Positions 33,906 to 45,045 of a stretch of DNA of 64,000 bases are shown piece after piece. The DNA lies in the NCBI RefSeq assembly GCF_950295315.1, contig NC_080171.1:110766378-110830377 (forward strand), in the 5' to 3' direction. The notes under the pieces were generated by a model. The model worked only from the letters and a program-made list of their open reading frames with translations. It had not been told where the DNA came from and did not search any database. The first letter of the stretch is position 1. The number at the start of each line of letters is the position of its first letter. This stretch comes from Erinaceus europaeus. Lineage: Eukaryota; Chordata; Mammalia; Eulipotyphla; Erinaceidae. Made by a program: the position numbers and the translations under genes.

Positions 33906-35264
33906 AAAAATATTATCAGATGGTATAACTATTTGGTTTATAAATTGGCAAACTATAAATTTAGAAGTTGATGGCAAGAGAGTAAAAAAATTTTAACTAA
34001 TAATCACAAAATTTTCAAGTATGACAATTTTCACAGTATGATGTACCCTAACTCACACCTTAAAGATAACTATTTGGAATTCAATAAAAGCAAAATAATT
34101 CAGGAGGTAAGCACACAATTTGCACAAGAATAGTATCTCACAGAAAATAGCAAATTGGGTTTCTAAAGCTTTAGCATGCTCAGGAACAAATTCTTTGATA
34201 ACAAATATCAGACAAAGAGACATTGCTTTGAACAACGAAGCCCTTCTGATAGTTTCCAATGAAGGAAGCTTTGCGTCTGTTGAGACAGAACCAGATTTAT
34301 CAGTAGAGATATAAAACTGAGCCAGAGATGGCAGACAGGTCACAGGCAAAGATTTTACATAGGAAAGAGATTCTGTCTCACCACAATGGAAACACACTTA
34401 GGGGCCCACCAGGTCTGTGAAGCTAGAGCCACTTCTGCAGATGACTTGGTCCAGTGACAACATGAGTTCATACATGCATAGTGACAGAGACATGCTGGAC
34501 AGCTAAGCTGTCAAATGCAGGAAAGGACCTGGAACTTGGCTGCTACAATTGGGTAGATCTTCTGCCTCTCCTTCAATCTGAGCAGCAGGTACATGGTGTT
34601 CTTTTGACTCATTTGGCTTCTAGAGATTTAAGAAGCACTAACTTAAAATAGGTCAATGGACAGAAACAAAAGCTCCGGTGTGTTGCAGATTCTAAGGTTA
34701 GTCTTTCAAGATAAGTCCTTCTCTTAGGAAAATAGTTGAGAACTCTTAAGAATGATTAAAATGCTATATAACTAGATAAACCTAAATACAGAAAAAATAC
34801 TTTTAAATGCTAGGACTATTAAATATGATATAAATAAACTTTAAGTTTGGTGGAAAATGCAGAAGTTTCTAAATTATAGTATGAATAGTATGGGTAATAA
34901 ACCTATTTTACATCAATCTTTAGATATTTACTGGGAAATTCTGGGCTCAAAACATAACTATATCTTCTCTCTAATCTCAATTTAAACTTTTAAAATATCC
35001 TTTTTGGGGATCAGATAAGTTATTTTTCACTCCAAATATTTTAAGAAATACAGAAGTCTTTATGGCATTCAAGTAAAAATAGCATATGGATTAATAAGTA
35101 GAATTAAAAGCATAGAAGTAAGTCCTCCAATTTATGTATGCTCAACTAATGACAACAGATGTAAGACAGTATAATAGAGAGAAGAAAGTTTCTTTGGCAA
35201 GTGGTCAAAGTGAGAAAATGGGAAAATCACATATAATAGTAGAATAGTATGGTTATTCTCTTTT

Positions 35265-35478
35265 TAGTTTTTTAATTATCTTTTCTTTACTTGATAGAAA
35301 CTGCCAGAAACTGGGAGGAAGGCGGAGACAGAAAGGAATAGAGACAGAGAGACCCCTGCAGTGCCGCTTTACCACTTGTGAAGCTCTCCCCCTGCGGGTG
35401 GGGACCAGAAGCTTGAACCCAGGTCCATGTGCATTGTAACATGTGCGCTCAACCAGGTGTGTCACCACCTGCTCCCCC
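35265..35478 (-). mobile_element. SINE-B copy
   Basis: Antisense complete family B. Flanks TGGTTATTC and TGGCTATTC are a probable target duplication. Confidence 0.85.
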
Positions 35479-35484
35479 AATGGC

Positions 35485-35645
35485 TATTCCCTAACCCCAT
35501 ACCCAAAAAACAAATTCAAAATGGATTATAAACTTGGGTATAAGACCCTCAACCATGAAGTATATAGACAAAAGCATAAGTGGAACATTTTATGTTGTTA
35601 GCACTGAATAATTAAAAATAAAAAAATTCTTTGAGAAGCAACTTT
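35485..35645 (+). mobile_element. L1 ORF2 3' fragment
   Basis: Resembles sense L1 near the end of ORF2: AATTCAAAATGGATTATAAA, TAAGACCCTCAACCATGAAG. Confidence 0.5.
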
Positions 35646-35646
35646 A

Positions 35647-35935
35647 GGGGGCCAGCCAGTAGCTTACTCACTTAAGTGCCCATAGTACTACGTGTAAGAA
35701 CCCACTCAAGGATCCGAGATCGAGCCCCCGTCTCCACACCTGTGTGTGGGGGGGTTGCTTCATAAGTGGTGGAGCAGGTCTGCAGGTGTCTAACTTTCTC
35801 TGTCTCTCTCTATCTCTCCCTCCTCTGTCAGTCTCTCTTTGTCATATCCAATAAAATGAGGGGAAAAGTAGTCACCAGGAGCAGTGGATTTGTGGTGCTT
35901 GTACTGAGCTCCAGTGATAACCCTGGAGGAAGAAA
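35647..35935 (+). mobile_element. SINE-A long form
   Basis: Diverged head, family core TGGTGGAGCAGGTCTGCAGG, and the long-form 3' module ACCAGGAGCAGTGGATTTGT to ATAACCCTGGAGG. Confidence 0.75.
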
Positions 35936-35984
<49 letters not shown>

Positions 35985-36050
35985 GAAGAAAGGAAGGAAG
36001 GAAGGAAGAAAGAAAGAAAGAAAGAAAGGAAGAGGAAGGAAGGAAGAAGA
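35931..36050 (+). repeat. (GAAA)n/(GGAA)n purine microsatellite
   Basis: About 120 bp of GAAA and GGAA units grown from the SINE-A tail. Confidence 0.95.
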
Positions 36051-36239
36051 GGCAATTTAGTTATTACTATGTTTTTGATTTTTTTTTTTTTTGCCTTTAG
36101 ATGACAGCATATTTCCATATACTGATGTGATTAAACACTTGGCAAATCTGTTTTGACATTTCATTTCCTTAATCTGGTTCCACAATTAAGACAAAAATAG
36201 CAAATAAGAAAAGTGGAAAGGAATCATCTGTAAAGTGAT

Positions 36240-36345
36240 AGAAGGGTTTCTGAGTCAGAGAAGTGGCCTGTGAGTAGAATCGGTGCCTTGCCTACCTGAG
36301 GCCCTGGGTCCAATCACTCTTACTGAATAAAACAGCAAAGTGACT
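36240..36345 (+). mobile_element. SINE-C fragment
   Basis: GAGTAGAATCGGTGCCTTGCC head remnant, CCTGGGTCCAATCACTC box-B-like, short tail. Confidence 0.4.
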
Positions 36346-36639
36346 CTGCTCTCTTTCTTTTCCTATTGGTAAAGAAACAAAATTCTAAAAAGGGGCATAA
36401 ATGTGTTTCAGTAATCTTTTGCTTTTCAGGCTGACTAGAATACAATTAGATTATAATAGTTGAGGCAAAACTCTTCATGTTGATATTCGATCTTAGATCC
36501 AAAAGCCTTTTTATAAGCTGTTGGTAACTATACTGTGTAATTTACGAAAGATTTCAAAGTCATTGATTACGTGTCACTGACTGGTCAGAGCTATCCAGTT
36601 GTATTACCCATATGTGGCTTCATAAATAATAGATAAAAA

Positions 36640-36731
36640 AGGAGTTTATAGGCTGACAAGATAACTCAACTGGAAGGGTGCCTGCCTTGGCATGTATACA
36701 ACCCAGATTTAAGTCCCTGGCTCACCACACA
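36640..36731 (+). mobile_element. SINE-C fragment
   Basis: GCTGACAAGATAACTCAACTGG head and CAGATTTAAGTCCCTGGCTC box-B region. Confidence 0.5.
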
Positions 36732-36746
36732 GGAATACTGAACTTC

Positions 36747-36810
36747 AGGGAGTTGGGCGGTAGCGCAGTGGGTTAAGCGTAGGTGGCGCAAAGCACAAGG
36801 ACGGGCATAT
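36747..36810 (+). mobile_element. Tail-less SINE-A head with 15-bp TSD
   Basis: Only the first 64 bp of family A are present: GGGAGTTGGGCGGTAGCGCA to AAGCACAAGGACGGGCATAT. It stops before box B and has no body or A tail. It is flanked by GGAATACTGAACTTC (36732-36746) and GGAATACTAAACTTC (36811-36825), a 15-bp target duplication with one mismatch. This is the structure of tail-less retropseudogenes. Confidence 0.85.
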
Positions 36811-36954
36811 GGAATACTAAACTTCTTAAGTGGGCCAGGTTTTGGTCCTGTGGTGGATTCATATGTCTCCCTATCTGTCCATCTATCTCTGGAAAAATAT
36901 CAACCTTAAGCAGTGAAACCCCAGATGACAAAAAAAAGTAATTGTCTTGAAGGG

Positions 36955-36957
<3 letters not shown>

Positions 36958-37022
<65 letters not shown>
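36958..37022. repeat. (CA)n microsatellite
   Basis: About 32 CA units. Confidence 0.98.
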
Positions 37023-37023
<1 letters not shown>

Positions 37024-37766
37024 CTTAGTAAAGAAGGGGGGGGGAGAAAGAAAAGATACCAGGTACCAGACTCCAAACACACTTTTCAGGGGATAAACCC
37101 AAAATTTCTGGAAATCTAGAAAAGGAATACCTCCACTGATAGCGTTTTTACTATATTTGTAACAGCTTCTGAAGTAGTTCTAAATGTTCTTAGATTCAGA
37201 GCTACTGGCACAAGGTACAAATTGCCTGCCCACTTCACAAACTCACCCAGTCTTTGAAAGTGAACTCTGCCAGGCAGTCCTGAATGTGAGGCTGACTAGC
37301 ACTCAGTATGGGAGACCTTATTCTGCTTACATCCAAGATGGCAAGTTGTCACATTTTCTACCCACAAAATTCTAGCAAAACTTTCTGAGCAACTCACTCT
37401 TACTAAGAAAGGTCACGTTATCAAATTAGCACTCCAAATTATTTTCAAAGGAATATACTGGTTCTATAATTTAAAGTTGTCGAACCCATGGGTAGGACAA
37501 CATGTAATATTAAAAGGGGGATTTTATCCATGTTAGTCTGCTTGGGGTGGTAACTCTTAGTTTATTTAAGTGAGCATCAGGAAAGTTCCTTAACTTTAAA
37601 TATTGTCTTTTAATTTGTGTTGACATTGAAGAAGGAAGCGTTGAATAAATCTAATTCAAAATGGTGATTTAGTTATTGAACAAATGAGTTAATATAGCAG
37701 TAGCAGTTCAGCACTTCCTGCTTCGTGTTTCCAATTCAAATGCCAGATGCTGAACATGAAACACTT

Positions 37767-37836
37767 TTCCTTCCTTCCTTCCTTCCTTCCTTCCTTCCTT
37801 CCTTCCTTCCTTCCTTCCTTCCTTCCTTCCTTCCTT
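37767..37836. repeat. (TTCC)n microsatellite
   Basis: About 17 TTCC units at the left edge of an antisense L1 fragment. Confidence 0.95.
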
Positions 37837-38129
37837 CATTTCTTTCCGTCCTTCTTCACCATTTTGCACCAGGACTCCAAACCCACCCCCTGCTCCCCAC
37901 TCCCCTCCATGAGCTCCTTCCTAAGAGTCCTTTGTTTTGGTGCAATACATCAGACCCTGTCCTAGTTTTACTTTGTGATTCCTCTTTCTAGTCTTGTTTT
38001 TTTAAGTTCTACCTACGAATAAGATCTTCTGGTATTCACCCTTCTTCTCTATTTGGCTTATTTCATTTAACATGATTCTTTTAAGCTCCAACAAAGAATA
38101 TGATTTCATCATCTATTAACAACTGAGTC

Positions 38130-38303
38130 ATTTCTTTTTAATTTTTTTATATTTATTTATTTATTTTCCCTTTTGTTGCCCTTGTTGTTGTAGTTATTAA
38201 TGTTGTTGTTATTGATGTCGTCATTGTTAGATAAGACAGAGAGAAAGCGTCCTTGTACACTGTAATGTGTACTCTTAACCAGGTGTGCCACGGCCTGGCC
38301 CCT
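38130..38303 (-). mobile_element. Chimeric A/B SINE with 11-bp TSD
   Basis: Antisense. The 3' part (TTTTGTTGCCCTTGTTGTTG to TTAGATAAGACAGAGAGAAA) is family A. The 5' head (CCTTGTACACTGTAATGTGT to CACGGCCTGGCCCC) is family B. The middle core is absent. ACAACTGAGTC is duplicated at 38119-38129 and 38304-38314. Confidence 0.75.
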
Positions 38304-38385
38304 ACAACTGAGTCTTTATACCACAACTTTTTATACTACAACTGTGTCTTTATACCACAACTTTTTATACCACAACTTTTTAGCC
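38304..38385 (+). repeat. Short tandem repeat of a TTTATACCACAACT unit
   Basis: Roughly four to five imperfect units of about 15-17 bp immediately after the SINE target duplication. Confidence 0.7.
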
Positions 38386-39131
38386 ACTCATGTATCCTTG
38401 GATTCCTTAGTTACTTCAAGTTTGAGCTATTATAAATTGTGCTGCTATGAGTGTAAGTGTACATAGATCTCTTTGGATGGATGTGTTTGAATTTATCCTC
38501 TAGGAGAGAAATTACCAAGTCATAAGGTATGTCTGTTTCTAGCATTCTAAGAATTCTCCAGATTTCTCTATGTTGCTTTCCATAGGGTTTGAGCCAATTT
38601 GCATTTCCACCAGTAGTATAAGAAAGGCTTCCTTACCCAGGTCCCCCACCTCTCCAACATTTGTTGTTACTGTCTTTTCTAATATATGGCATTCTCACAG
38701 ATGTAAAGATGTAATGTAAAGATATCAATGAGTAATATTTTATTGTTGTGTTTATTTTCATTTCTCTGATAATCAATGACTTCGAGCATTTTTTTCATCT
38801 GTTTCTTTTTTGGTGAATGTTCTGTCCATGTTCTACTTTTGGATTGGGTTGTTCATTTATTTTTGTTGCTTAGTTTGGTGGGCTCTTTATATATTTTGGT
38901 TATTAACCTTTCTCTGATGTACAGCATATGTAGATCTTCTCTCATTCTGTAAGGGGTTTCTGTTTTTGTGGTAGTTACTTTTGCCAGGCAGAAACTTTTC
39001 TATTTGGCATAGTACCAATGGTTTATTTTTTTCCCCTTGCAATTGGACTTGAATCATTGAACACACTGTTAAAAATTAGATTAAGAAGAGTCTGACAATG
39101 TTTTTTCTCTTGGACCATGAAATACTTCTAA

Positions 39132-39372
39132 GGAGCCAGGTGGTGCCTCACCTGGTTAAGTCCATGTGTTACAGTGCACAAGGACCCAGGTTCAAGCCCC
39201 TGGTCTCCACCTGCAGGGGGAAAGCTTCACAACTGGTGAAGCAGAACTGCAGGTGTCTCTGTCTCTCTCCCTCTTACTTCCCCCTCCCCTCTCAATTTCT
39301 CTCTATCTCTATCCATAATAAATAAATAAATAAAAATATTTTTATTTATTATTTAAAAATATGTTTTAGAAG
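39132..39372 (+). mobile_element. SINE-B insertion with 13-bp TSD
   Basis: Complete family B with (AAATA)n tail. GAAATACTTCTAA is at 39119-39131 and 39373-39385. Confidence 0.9.
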
Positions 39373-39481
39373 GAAATACTTCTAAAGATAAATAACAATT
39401 TTGGAGAAGCATATTGACTATAGTTCTGACTGATTTAATGGATAGTAAAAATCCTTATTTTTATTTGTTCAACTGGAATAC

Positions 39482-39722
39482 TTTTTTTTTTTTTTTGGCT
39501 CTAGGGTATCACTGAAGTTTGGTGCTGCCACTAAGAATCCATTTTTTTTTCCATTTTATTGGATAGCCAGAGAGGAAGAGAAGAAAGAGAAGGAGAGAGA
39601 AAGCTAGACAGACCTACCTCACTGCTTGTGAAGCACCCCCTCTCTGGAGAGAGGACGCTTGAACCTGGATCCTTGCACTTAGTACTACGTGCTTTTAACC
39701 AGGTGAGCCACCACCCAGCCTC
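39482..39722 (-). mobile_element. SINE-B-type copy with long 3' module
   Basis: Antisense, with T run, GGCTCTAGGGTATCACTGAAG 3' module, GATAGCCAGAGAGGAAG body and head CAGGTGAGCCACCACCCAGC. Confidence 0.7.
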
Positions 39723-40514
39723 CAGAACAAATATTAAGTATCTGTTTGCATCAAGCATTGTAGTGTATCTTAAGCATGGATCTGTATTCAAGGAACTTGT
39801 CTCTTGTTTTGTGACTTAGCAGTATTGGTATTGGTCCTGAGGGGGTAGGATACATACATGTACATATACATATGCATTATTCAACACAATTTAGGGTTCA
39901 ATCTAGGTCTTTAGCTTTGAAAAACAGAAGTGTTTAGTACCAAATATAAAATTTTGGTAGCTCTGGATTCTATCTTCCCTAATGAATTGATTTCCTAATT
40001 AAACTATCGCAGCTGTAGCCCTTCCAATTAAAAATACATGATCTTATTCTGATATTTAATAGGAGATTAAGCCAATTCTCTCCTGGAGCCGAAAACTCCT
40101 TCTGGCTCAAAAGACAGAAGAAAATCTGAGGGCAATTTGCAAATTTACGATGGATGGATTGTCAAGGGATACTACTGTGTGCTCCATTTGTTGAATTTTA
40201 TACCCTTAAATGCTTATTACTTGAAGGAAATATCTCTAGTCAGAAAGAATTTGTTTGAGATGCATGATAGTCTTGATTATTCTCCTTTTCCACTTTTAAG
40301 ATGATTAATTTATTATTGTTGCAAAACTTTAATGCTGTCCTCCTTTTCTGCTGAATTACAACTACTATCTCCTTCTCAGTGAAAAAAAAAGTTTCAGAAG
40401 CTCCACTAGGTCATCACATTGCTTTTGATCTGCTGGTCTGAGAAACTTCCTTTGAGGGTAAGTTGTGGATAAACGCAGCACACTAGCTTTCTTTCTTTCT
40501 TTTTAAGTTTTTTT

Positions 40515-41555
40515 TTTTTTTAATTCTTATTAGTGATTTAGTATTGATTTACAAAATTACGTATCAACAGAGGAATAATTCCACACCATTCCTAACACCA
40601 GAATTCTGAACCCCCAATCCCTCCATTGGAAGCTATGGTAGTTCTCCTAAGGTTGCAGACACGGGTTAACTGTCATTTCTACAACGATTTGCCCACTTTT
40701 GTACATAATTGCCTCAATTTTCTTCCAGCTCCTGTCCTCTCTTCCCATCTAAGCCACACATGACCCTATTACTACATCCAAATGTCCCTCCTTCTTTCTT
40801 CCTCTCTCTCTGGGTCCTGACAGAGCTAGAGCTCAGAGCCCTTTTATTCTCTTCCTCCTATCACTCTACCCTATTGGGAGTATGGATCAAAATTGCTTTT
40901 TGGAGTGCAGAAGGTAGGAGTTCTGTCTTCTGTAATTGCTTTTCTACTGGGCATGGGTGTTGGGATAGCATCTGCAACTTGGTGTCTGGAAGGTGGCAGG
41001 ATATAAAGTGAGACAAAATGGTTAATCAACAGGAACCAAAAAAAAAAAAAAAAAAGGAACAGAGCAGATGAGATTAGGGATCTTAGGGTGGAAGGAAGCT
41101 AGCAAGTCCATTTTAGGCAGGTTTCTAGGGCCCTATGACTATGATTTTTCTTGAGTTTGATAGCTTGGATGGAGTTGGATAAAAATGTTGTCTATGCAAA
41201 TGGTGTCAGAGTAGAAAAAAGGGCTAGAAAGGGCTAGAATGTTGGATTAGGGCAGAGCAGCTCTCATTCTTGAAAAAAATTGGTGGATATAAGTAACTGT
41301 TTACCTCTATCCACCTGAGCAAGGGTATAATATATATATATAGAGAGAGAGGGGGGTGGCAGAGAGCCTGTTTCCTTTCAGAGGTTAGGGCACTCTCTAC
41401 CATTGCTGCTTTATGGCAAGGGAAAGATCTTGGGAAGGCCTGTAGGAGGGTATATGATGATGTTCCTTAATCTAGCCCCTTAGACTGGTAGGCCATGCTA
41501 CCACGACTCTATGATGACATTCCTGATGGAAACAGCACATTAGCTTTCTATTGGC
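40515..41555 (-). mobile_element. E element copy, about 1 kb
   Basis: Antisense, same block order as the 19.8-21.1 kb copy. Includes an A-rich insert at 41038-41055 and (TA)n/(GA)n at about 41329-41352. Confidence 0.75.
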
Positions 41556-41969
41556 TCTATTCCCAAATGAGAGTATTCTTATCTATCACTAATGGTTGGC
41601 AAATTTTAAGTAATTAACTAAAGATTTAAAAATAATATGCAGTCTGTCTGAAAGAAATTTTATTTTTAGAATGAGATTCAATTAAAAATATATACTTCTG
41701 GTTTTGACCTCATCTCTGAGCCAGCTGTCTTTATTTTTGTTTCTAAATCACACATATCTTCTGGAAAAGGGTAAAAAGCAATCTAATACGGTTAGTTGAA
41801 CGTGAATGCTTCAATATGTTTGCATTTATATAGTACATATATAAACACATACAAAGTTTGTAAGAAGAGGTGGTATATAAGCCGATATTCTAATAATTTT
41901 CCCCCTACCACAATGTATTTTGTCCTTAGAGAACACTGTTCAATGCTAAAGTTACTTTATCTTAAATGT

Positions 41970-42040
41970 GATATTAACATATGTGTGTGTCAACAACTAT
42001 ACTGCAAACCATTAACCACTAAATAAAGTGAAAAAAAGTT
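41970..42040 (+). mobile_element. L1 3' terminus fragment
   Basis: GTCAACAACTATACTGCAAA, CCATTAACCACTAAATAAAG, A tail: the same terminus as at 44940-45045. Confidence 0.55.
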
Positions 42041-42249
42041 AAAGTAGTATTAATAGCAACATGTACTAAAATGATGTACTACATGAAGTAGTTTATATAA
42101 ATTACCTCATTCAATCTTCAAACAATAATACAGGGCAAATAATACTATTTCCCCAATTTTATAGATGAAAAAGTCCATTGTTCCAAGACTACTAATAAGA
42201 AGCATTGTAGAGAATGTAATTTGCATTGTTTAAATTCGGAGGTCAGATT

Positions 42250-42408
42250 CTTTTTAAACTTTTTTTGTCATTTTTATTACTAGTGATTTAATAGTGGTTT
42301 ATAGATTTATAGGATTTCAGGCATATAGCCACCCCCGTTCTGTATAAATCACCACATTCACTTGCAAAGTCCTGTGACCCCTCTCCTCTGATAACCATCA
42401 TCTTCATT
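42250..42408 (-). mobile_element. Retroelement 3'-end fragment (E- or L1-related)
   Basis: TTATTACTAGTGATTTAATA and ATTTATAGGATTTCAGGC resemble the start of antisense E copies, but the following blocks differ. Confidence 0.4.
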
Positions 42409-42409
42409 T

Positions 42410-42637
42410 TTAAAATATTTCTATTTATTTGTTATTTACCATTATAAATCGAGAGGGAAGAGGAGATAGGGAGGGAGGGAGGCAGAGTGAGAGAGAGAGA
42501 GAGAGAGAGAGATGGAGACTTGCAGCCCTGCTCTACCACTTGTGAAAGCTTTCTCCCTGTAGGTGGGGACCAGGGGTTTGAACCTGGGTCCTTGTGCACT
42601 GTCATGTGCTTAACCAGATGCACCACCACCGCTCCCT
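42410..42637 (-). mobile_element. SINE-B copy with (GA)n
   Basis: Antisense family B containing a GA microsatellite (about 42488-42511). Confidence 0.8.
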
Positions 42638-42655
42638 TACAACCATCACATTCTC

Positions 42656-43026
42656 TGGAGTTGGGCAGTAGCGCAGTGGGTTAAGTGCACTTGGTGCAAA
42701 GTGCAAGGACCGGCATAATGTTCGGGGTTCGAGCCCCTGGCTCCCCACTTACAGGGGAGTCGCTTCACAGGCTGAGAAGCAGGTCTGCAGGTGTCTATCT
42801 TTCTCTCCCCCTGTCTTCCCCTCCTCTCTCCATTTCTCTCTGTCCTATCCAACAACGACCACATCAATAACAACTACAACAATAAAACAAAGGCAACAAA
42901 AGGAACTAAATAAATATTAAAAAATAAACAAACAAAAAAAAGGTTCTCTCAAATACAAGGTCCTAAGTTAGATCCCCAGAATCACACTGGTTCTCTTTCC
43001 TTAAATGTCTGCTTAAAAAAAAAAAC
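42656..43026 (+). mobile_element. SINE-A joined to a SINE-C 3' fragment within one TSD
   Basis: Family A (42656-42942) is followed directly by GTCCTAAGTTAGATCCCCAG and a CT-rich end typical of family C (42943-43015), then an A tail. The 13-bp duplication CCATCACATTCTC (42643-42655 and 43027-43039) encloses both, so they may have inserted as one composite. Confidence 0.75.
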
Positions 43027-43124
43027 CCATCACATTCTCACAGAATCGAAATGATAACAATGTCATCTATTGAAATTGCAGATTAGAATTCCACTGAATT
43101 TATATCTGATAACTTTCCCCCCCA

Positions 43125-43960
43125 AATCATTTTATTTGAAGAAGTAATAATTTATTGGACAGTTGACATATGGCTTACAGCCTTTCATAAATAACCTCTT
43201 GGTAGATGTCTGTACACCCCTCCCACCACCCAGTAAGTCTTTTGTCCACTATTGTCCCATGTTCTCTTTCTCCACCTCTGTACCCTGAGTACTTTGCTTT
43301 GCTGCAGTACATCATACCCAGTCTGGTTTTCACCTTGTGTTTTTCCTTTCCTTTCCTTTCCTTTCCTTTCCTTTCCTTTCCTTTCCTTTCCTTTCCTTTC
43401 CTTTCCTTTCCTTCCCTTCCCTTCCCTTCCCTTCCCTTCCCTTCCCTTCCCTTCCCTTCCCTTCCCTTCCCTTCCCTTCCCTTCCCTTCCCTTCCCTTCC
43501 CTTCCCTTCCCTTCCCTTCCCTTCCCTTCCCTTCCCTGTCCTTCCCTTCCCTTCCCTTCCCTTCCCTTCCCTTCCCTTCCCTTCCCTTCCCTTCCCTTCC
43601 CTTCCCTTCCCTTCCCTTCCCTTCCCTTCCCTTCCCTTCCCTTCCTTTCCCTTCCCTTTCCTCTTTTTTCTTTTTTTCTCTTTCTTTCTTTCGTTTTTTT
43701 CTTTTTTTAAGTTTCCACCTATGAATAAGTGCAGCTCATAGTCATCTTTCTCCTTCTTGCTTGTTTTACTTAACATTCTCCATTTAAGTTTCAGGCAGAA
43801 TGAGGTAAAGGAGAAGACCTCATCATTTTTATAGCTGTGTAGTATTCCATCATGTATGCATGCCACGACTTTCTTAGTCATTTGTCTGTTTTTGGGATCT
43901 GGGTTGCTTCCAAACTTTGAGCTGTTGACCATTCCTGCTTCTGTGAACATGAGTATACTT
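43125..43960 (-). mobile_element. L1 3' region, antisense, split by pentanucleotide satellite
   Basis: Left part is L1 3' UTR (GCTTTGCTGCAGTACATCAT). Right part continues TTCCACCTATGAATAAGTGC, TATAGCTGTGTAGTATTCCA, TTGTCTGTTTTTGGGATCTG. The CCTTT/CCCTT array has expanded where other L1 copies in the window have TTTTCCCTTCTGTTC. Confidence 0.75.
43339..43665. repeat. Two-phase pentanucleotide array (TTTCC)n then (TTCCC)n
   Basis: About 14 TTTCC units (43341-43411) change abruptly to about 50 TTCCC units (43412-43660) with one CTGTCC interruption near 43537. It is pure pyrimidine on +. Periodic Pro/Ser/Phe or Gly/Lys/Glu frames across it are repeat artefacts. Confidence 0.97.
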
Positions 43961-44097
43961 TAGATAAGTGTTTCCCAAGGTCATTTTCTCAATCTCTTCA
44001 TGATGTTAGCTGCAAAATTTACTCTAGTTTTACAGTATGTTTTAATCTTTAATTCCTTTCATATTCTTTTACATTTTAACAATTTTGATTTTGTTTT

Positions 44098-44190
44098 TAT
44101 TATTTATTTCATTTTTTATTTTAATGAGAAAGGTACAGAAAGATACAGAGACCACTGCATAACCATTGTGCTGCCTCACCCTAGCCCTTT
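44098..44190 (-). mobile_element. SINE-D/F-type fragment
   Basis: TTTTAATGAGAAAGGTACAG and CATAACCATTGTGCTGCCTC, antisense tRNA-like head; internally deleted. Confidence 0.45.
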
Positions 44191-44202
44191 ACAATGCAAT
44201 AT

Positions 44203-44501
44203 ATATATGTATTTAATATTTATTTTTATTTATTCCCTTTTGTTGCCCTTGTTGTTTTATTGTTGTAATTATTATTGTTGTTGTTATTGATGTTGTCGTT
44301 GTTGGATAGGACAGAGAGAAATGGAGAGAGGAAGGAAAGACAGAGAGGGGAGAGAAAGATAGACACCTGCAGACCTGCTTCACTGCCTGTAAAGCGACTT
44401 CCTTGCAGGTGGGGATCTGGAGGCTCAAACCGGGATCCTTACAAAGGTCCTTGCGCTTTCCGAGACCTGAGCTTAACTCGCTGCGGTACCGCCCAGTTCT
44501 G
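44203..44501 (-). mobile_element. SINE-A insertion with 11-bp TSD
   Basis: Antisense full-length family A. CAATGCAATAT is duplicated at 44192-44202 and 44502-44512. Confidence 0.9.
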
Positions 44502-44529
44502 CAATGCAATATTATAATCTGTTCTGCTC

Positions 44530-44650
44530 CACATTAGGCTCCCAGGGCGTAAGCAATTTAGTGCTGAGGCTCCACTGTCCCAGGTCCAATCTCCAGCACC
44601 ACCATAAACCAGAACTGAATAGTGCTCTGACAAATAAACAAAACACACCA
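44530..44650 (+). mobile_element. SINE-F copy
   Basis: CGTAAGCAATTTAGTGCTGAGG head, CCAGGTCCAATCTCC box B, ACCATAAACCAGAACTGA, A-rich tail. Confidence 0.55.
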
Positions 44651-44654
44651 AAGC

Positions 44655-45045
44655 GAAACAAAACGAGTGAGATAAACCCAAAAGACAGGACTCAATACCA
44701 GATGATCTCACTCACAGGTGGAATTTAAGACATAAGGACAGAAAGGGAAAACAGAAAGTAAAATTTGGAATGGGTCTAATGTATTGCACCAAAGTGAAGG
44801 ACTCTGGGGAAGGGGGTCAGGGAGGAAGCTGGAGGGGACTGATTGGGGCTGGAATGGGTTGGGGAAGGCTTTGGGTTTCTGGTGCATGAAGCTGGAAAAG
44901 GACCTAAATTGGGAGTCAGTGTTTTGCAGACACCTATCATTGTGAAATGAGAAATTTTACCCATATGCCAACAACTATAATGTAAACTGCTAATCTCCCG
45001 ATAAAATAATAAATATAAAAAATAAAAAAGCAAGCCCCAAGCAAA
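44655..45045 (+). mobile_element. L1 3' UTR, sense
   Basis: Sense L1: ACCAGATGATCTCACTCACA, GTATTGCACCAAAGTGAAGG, GAAAAGGACCTAAATTGGG, CCAACAACTATAATGTAAAC, then AATAAAATAATAAATA tail. Confidence 0.75.

Larger units (their letters stand above)
37845..39060 (-). mobile_element. L1 3' region, antisense, about 1.2 kb
   Basis: Reverse L1 from 3' UTR (TTTTGGTGCAATACATCAGA) through TTCCTTAGTTACTTCAAG, ATTTGCATTTCCACCAGTAG, TCATTTCTCTGATAATCAA, GGGCTCTTTATATATTTTGG. It is interrupted by the SINE at 38130-38303 and by a small local tandem repeat after it. Confidence 0.8.

Noticed and set aside
34053..34397. 114-codon minus-strand frame, possibly a gene or pseudogene remnant
   Set aside because: Lies in unique intergenic DNA but has no domain I recognise, no splice context and no poly(A) signal to support it; the opposite strand is equally open.
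43206..43950. Long FPSLP-type and GKGRE-type repeat proteins
   Set aside because: Pure products of the pentanucleotide array in all frames.
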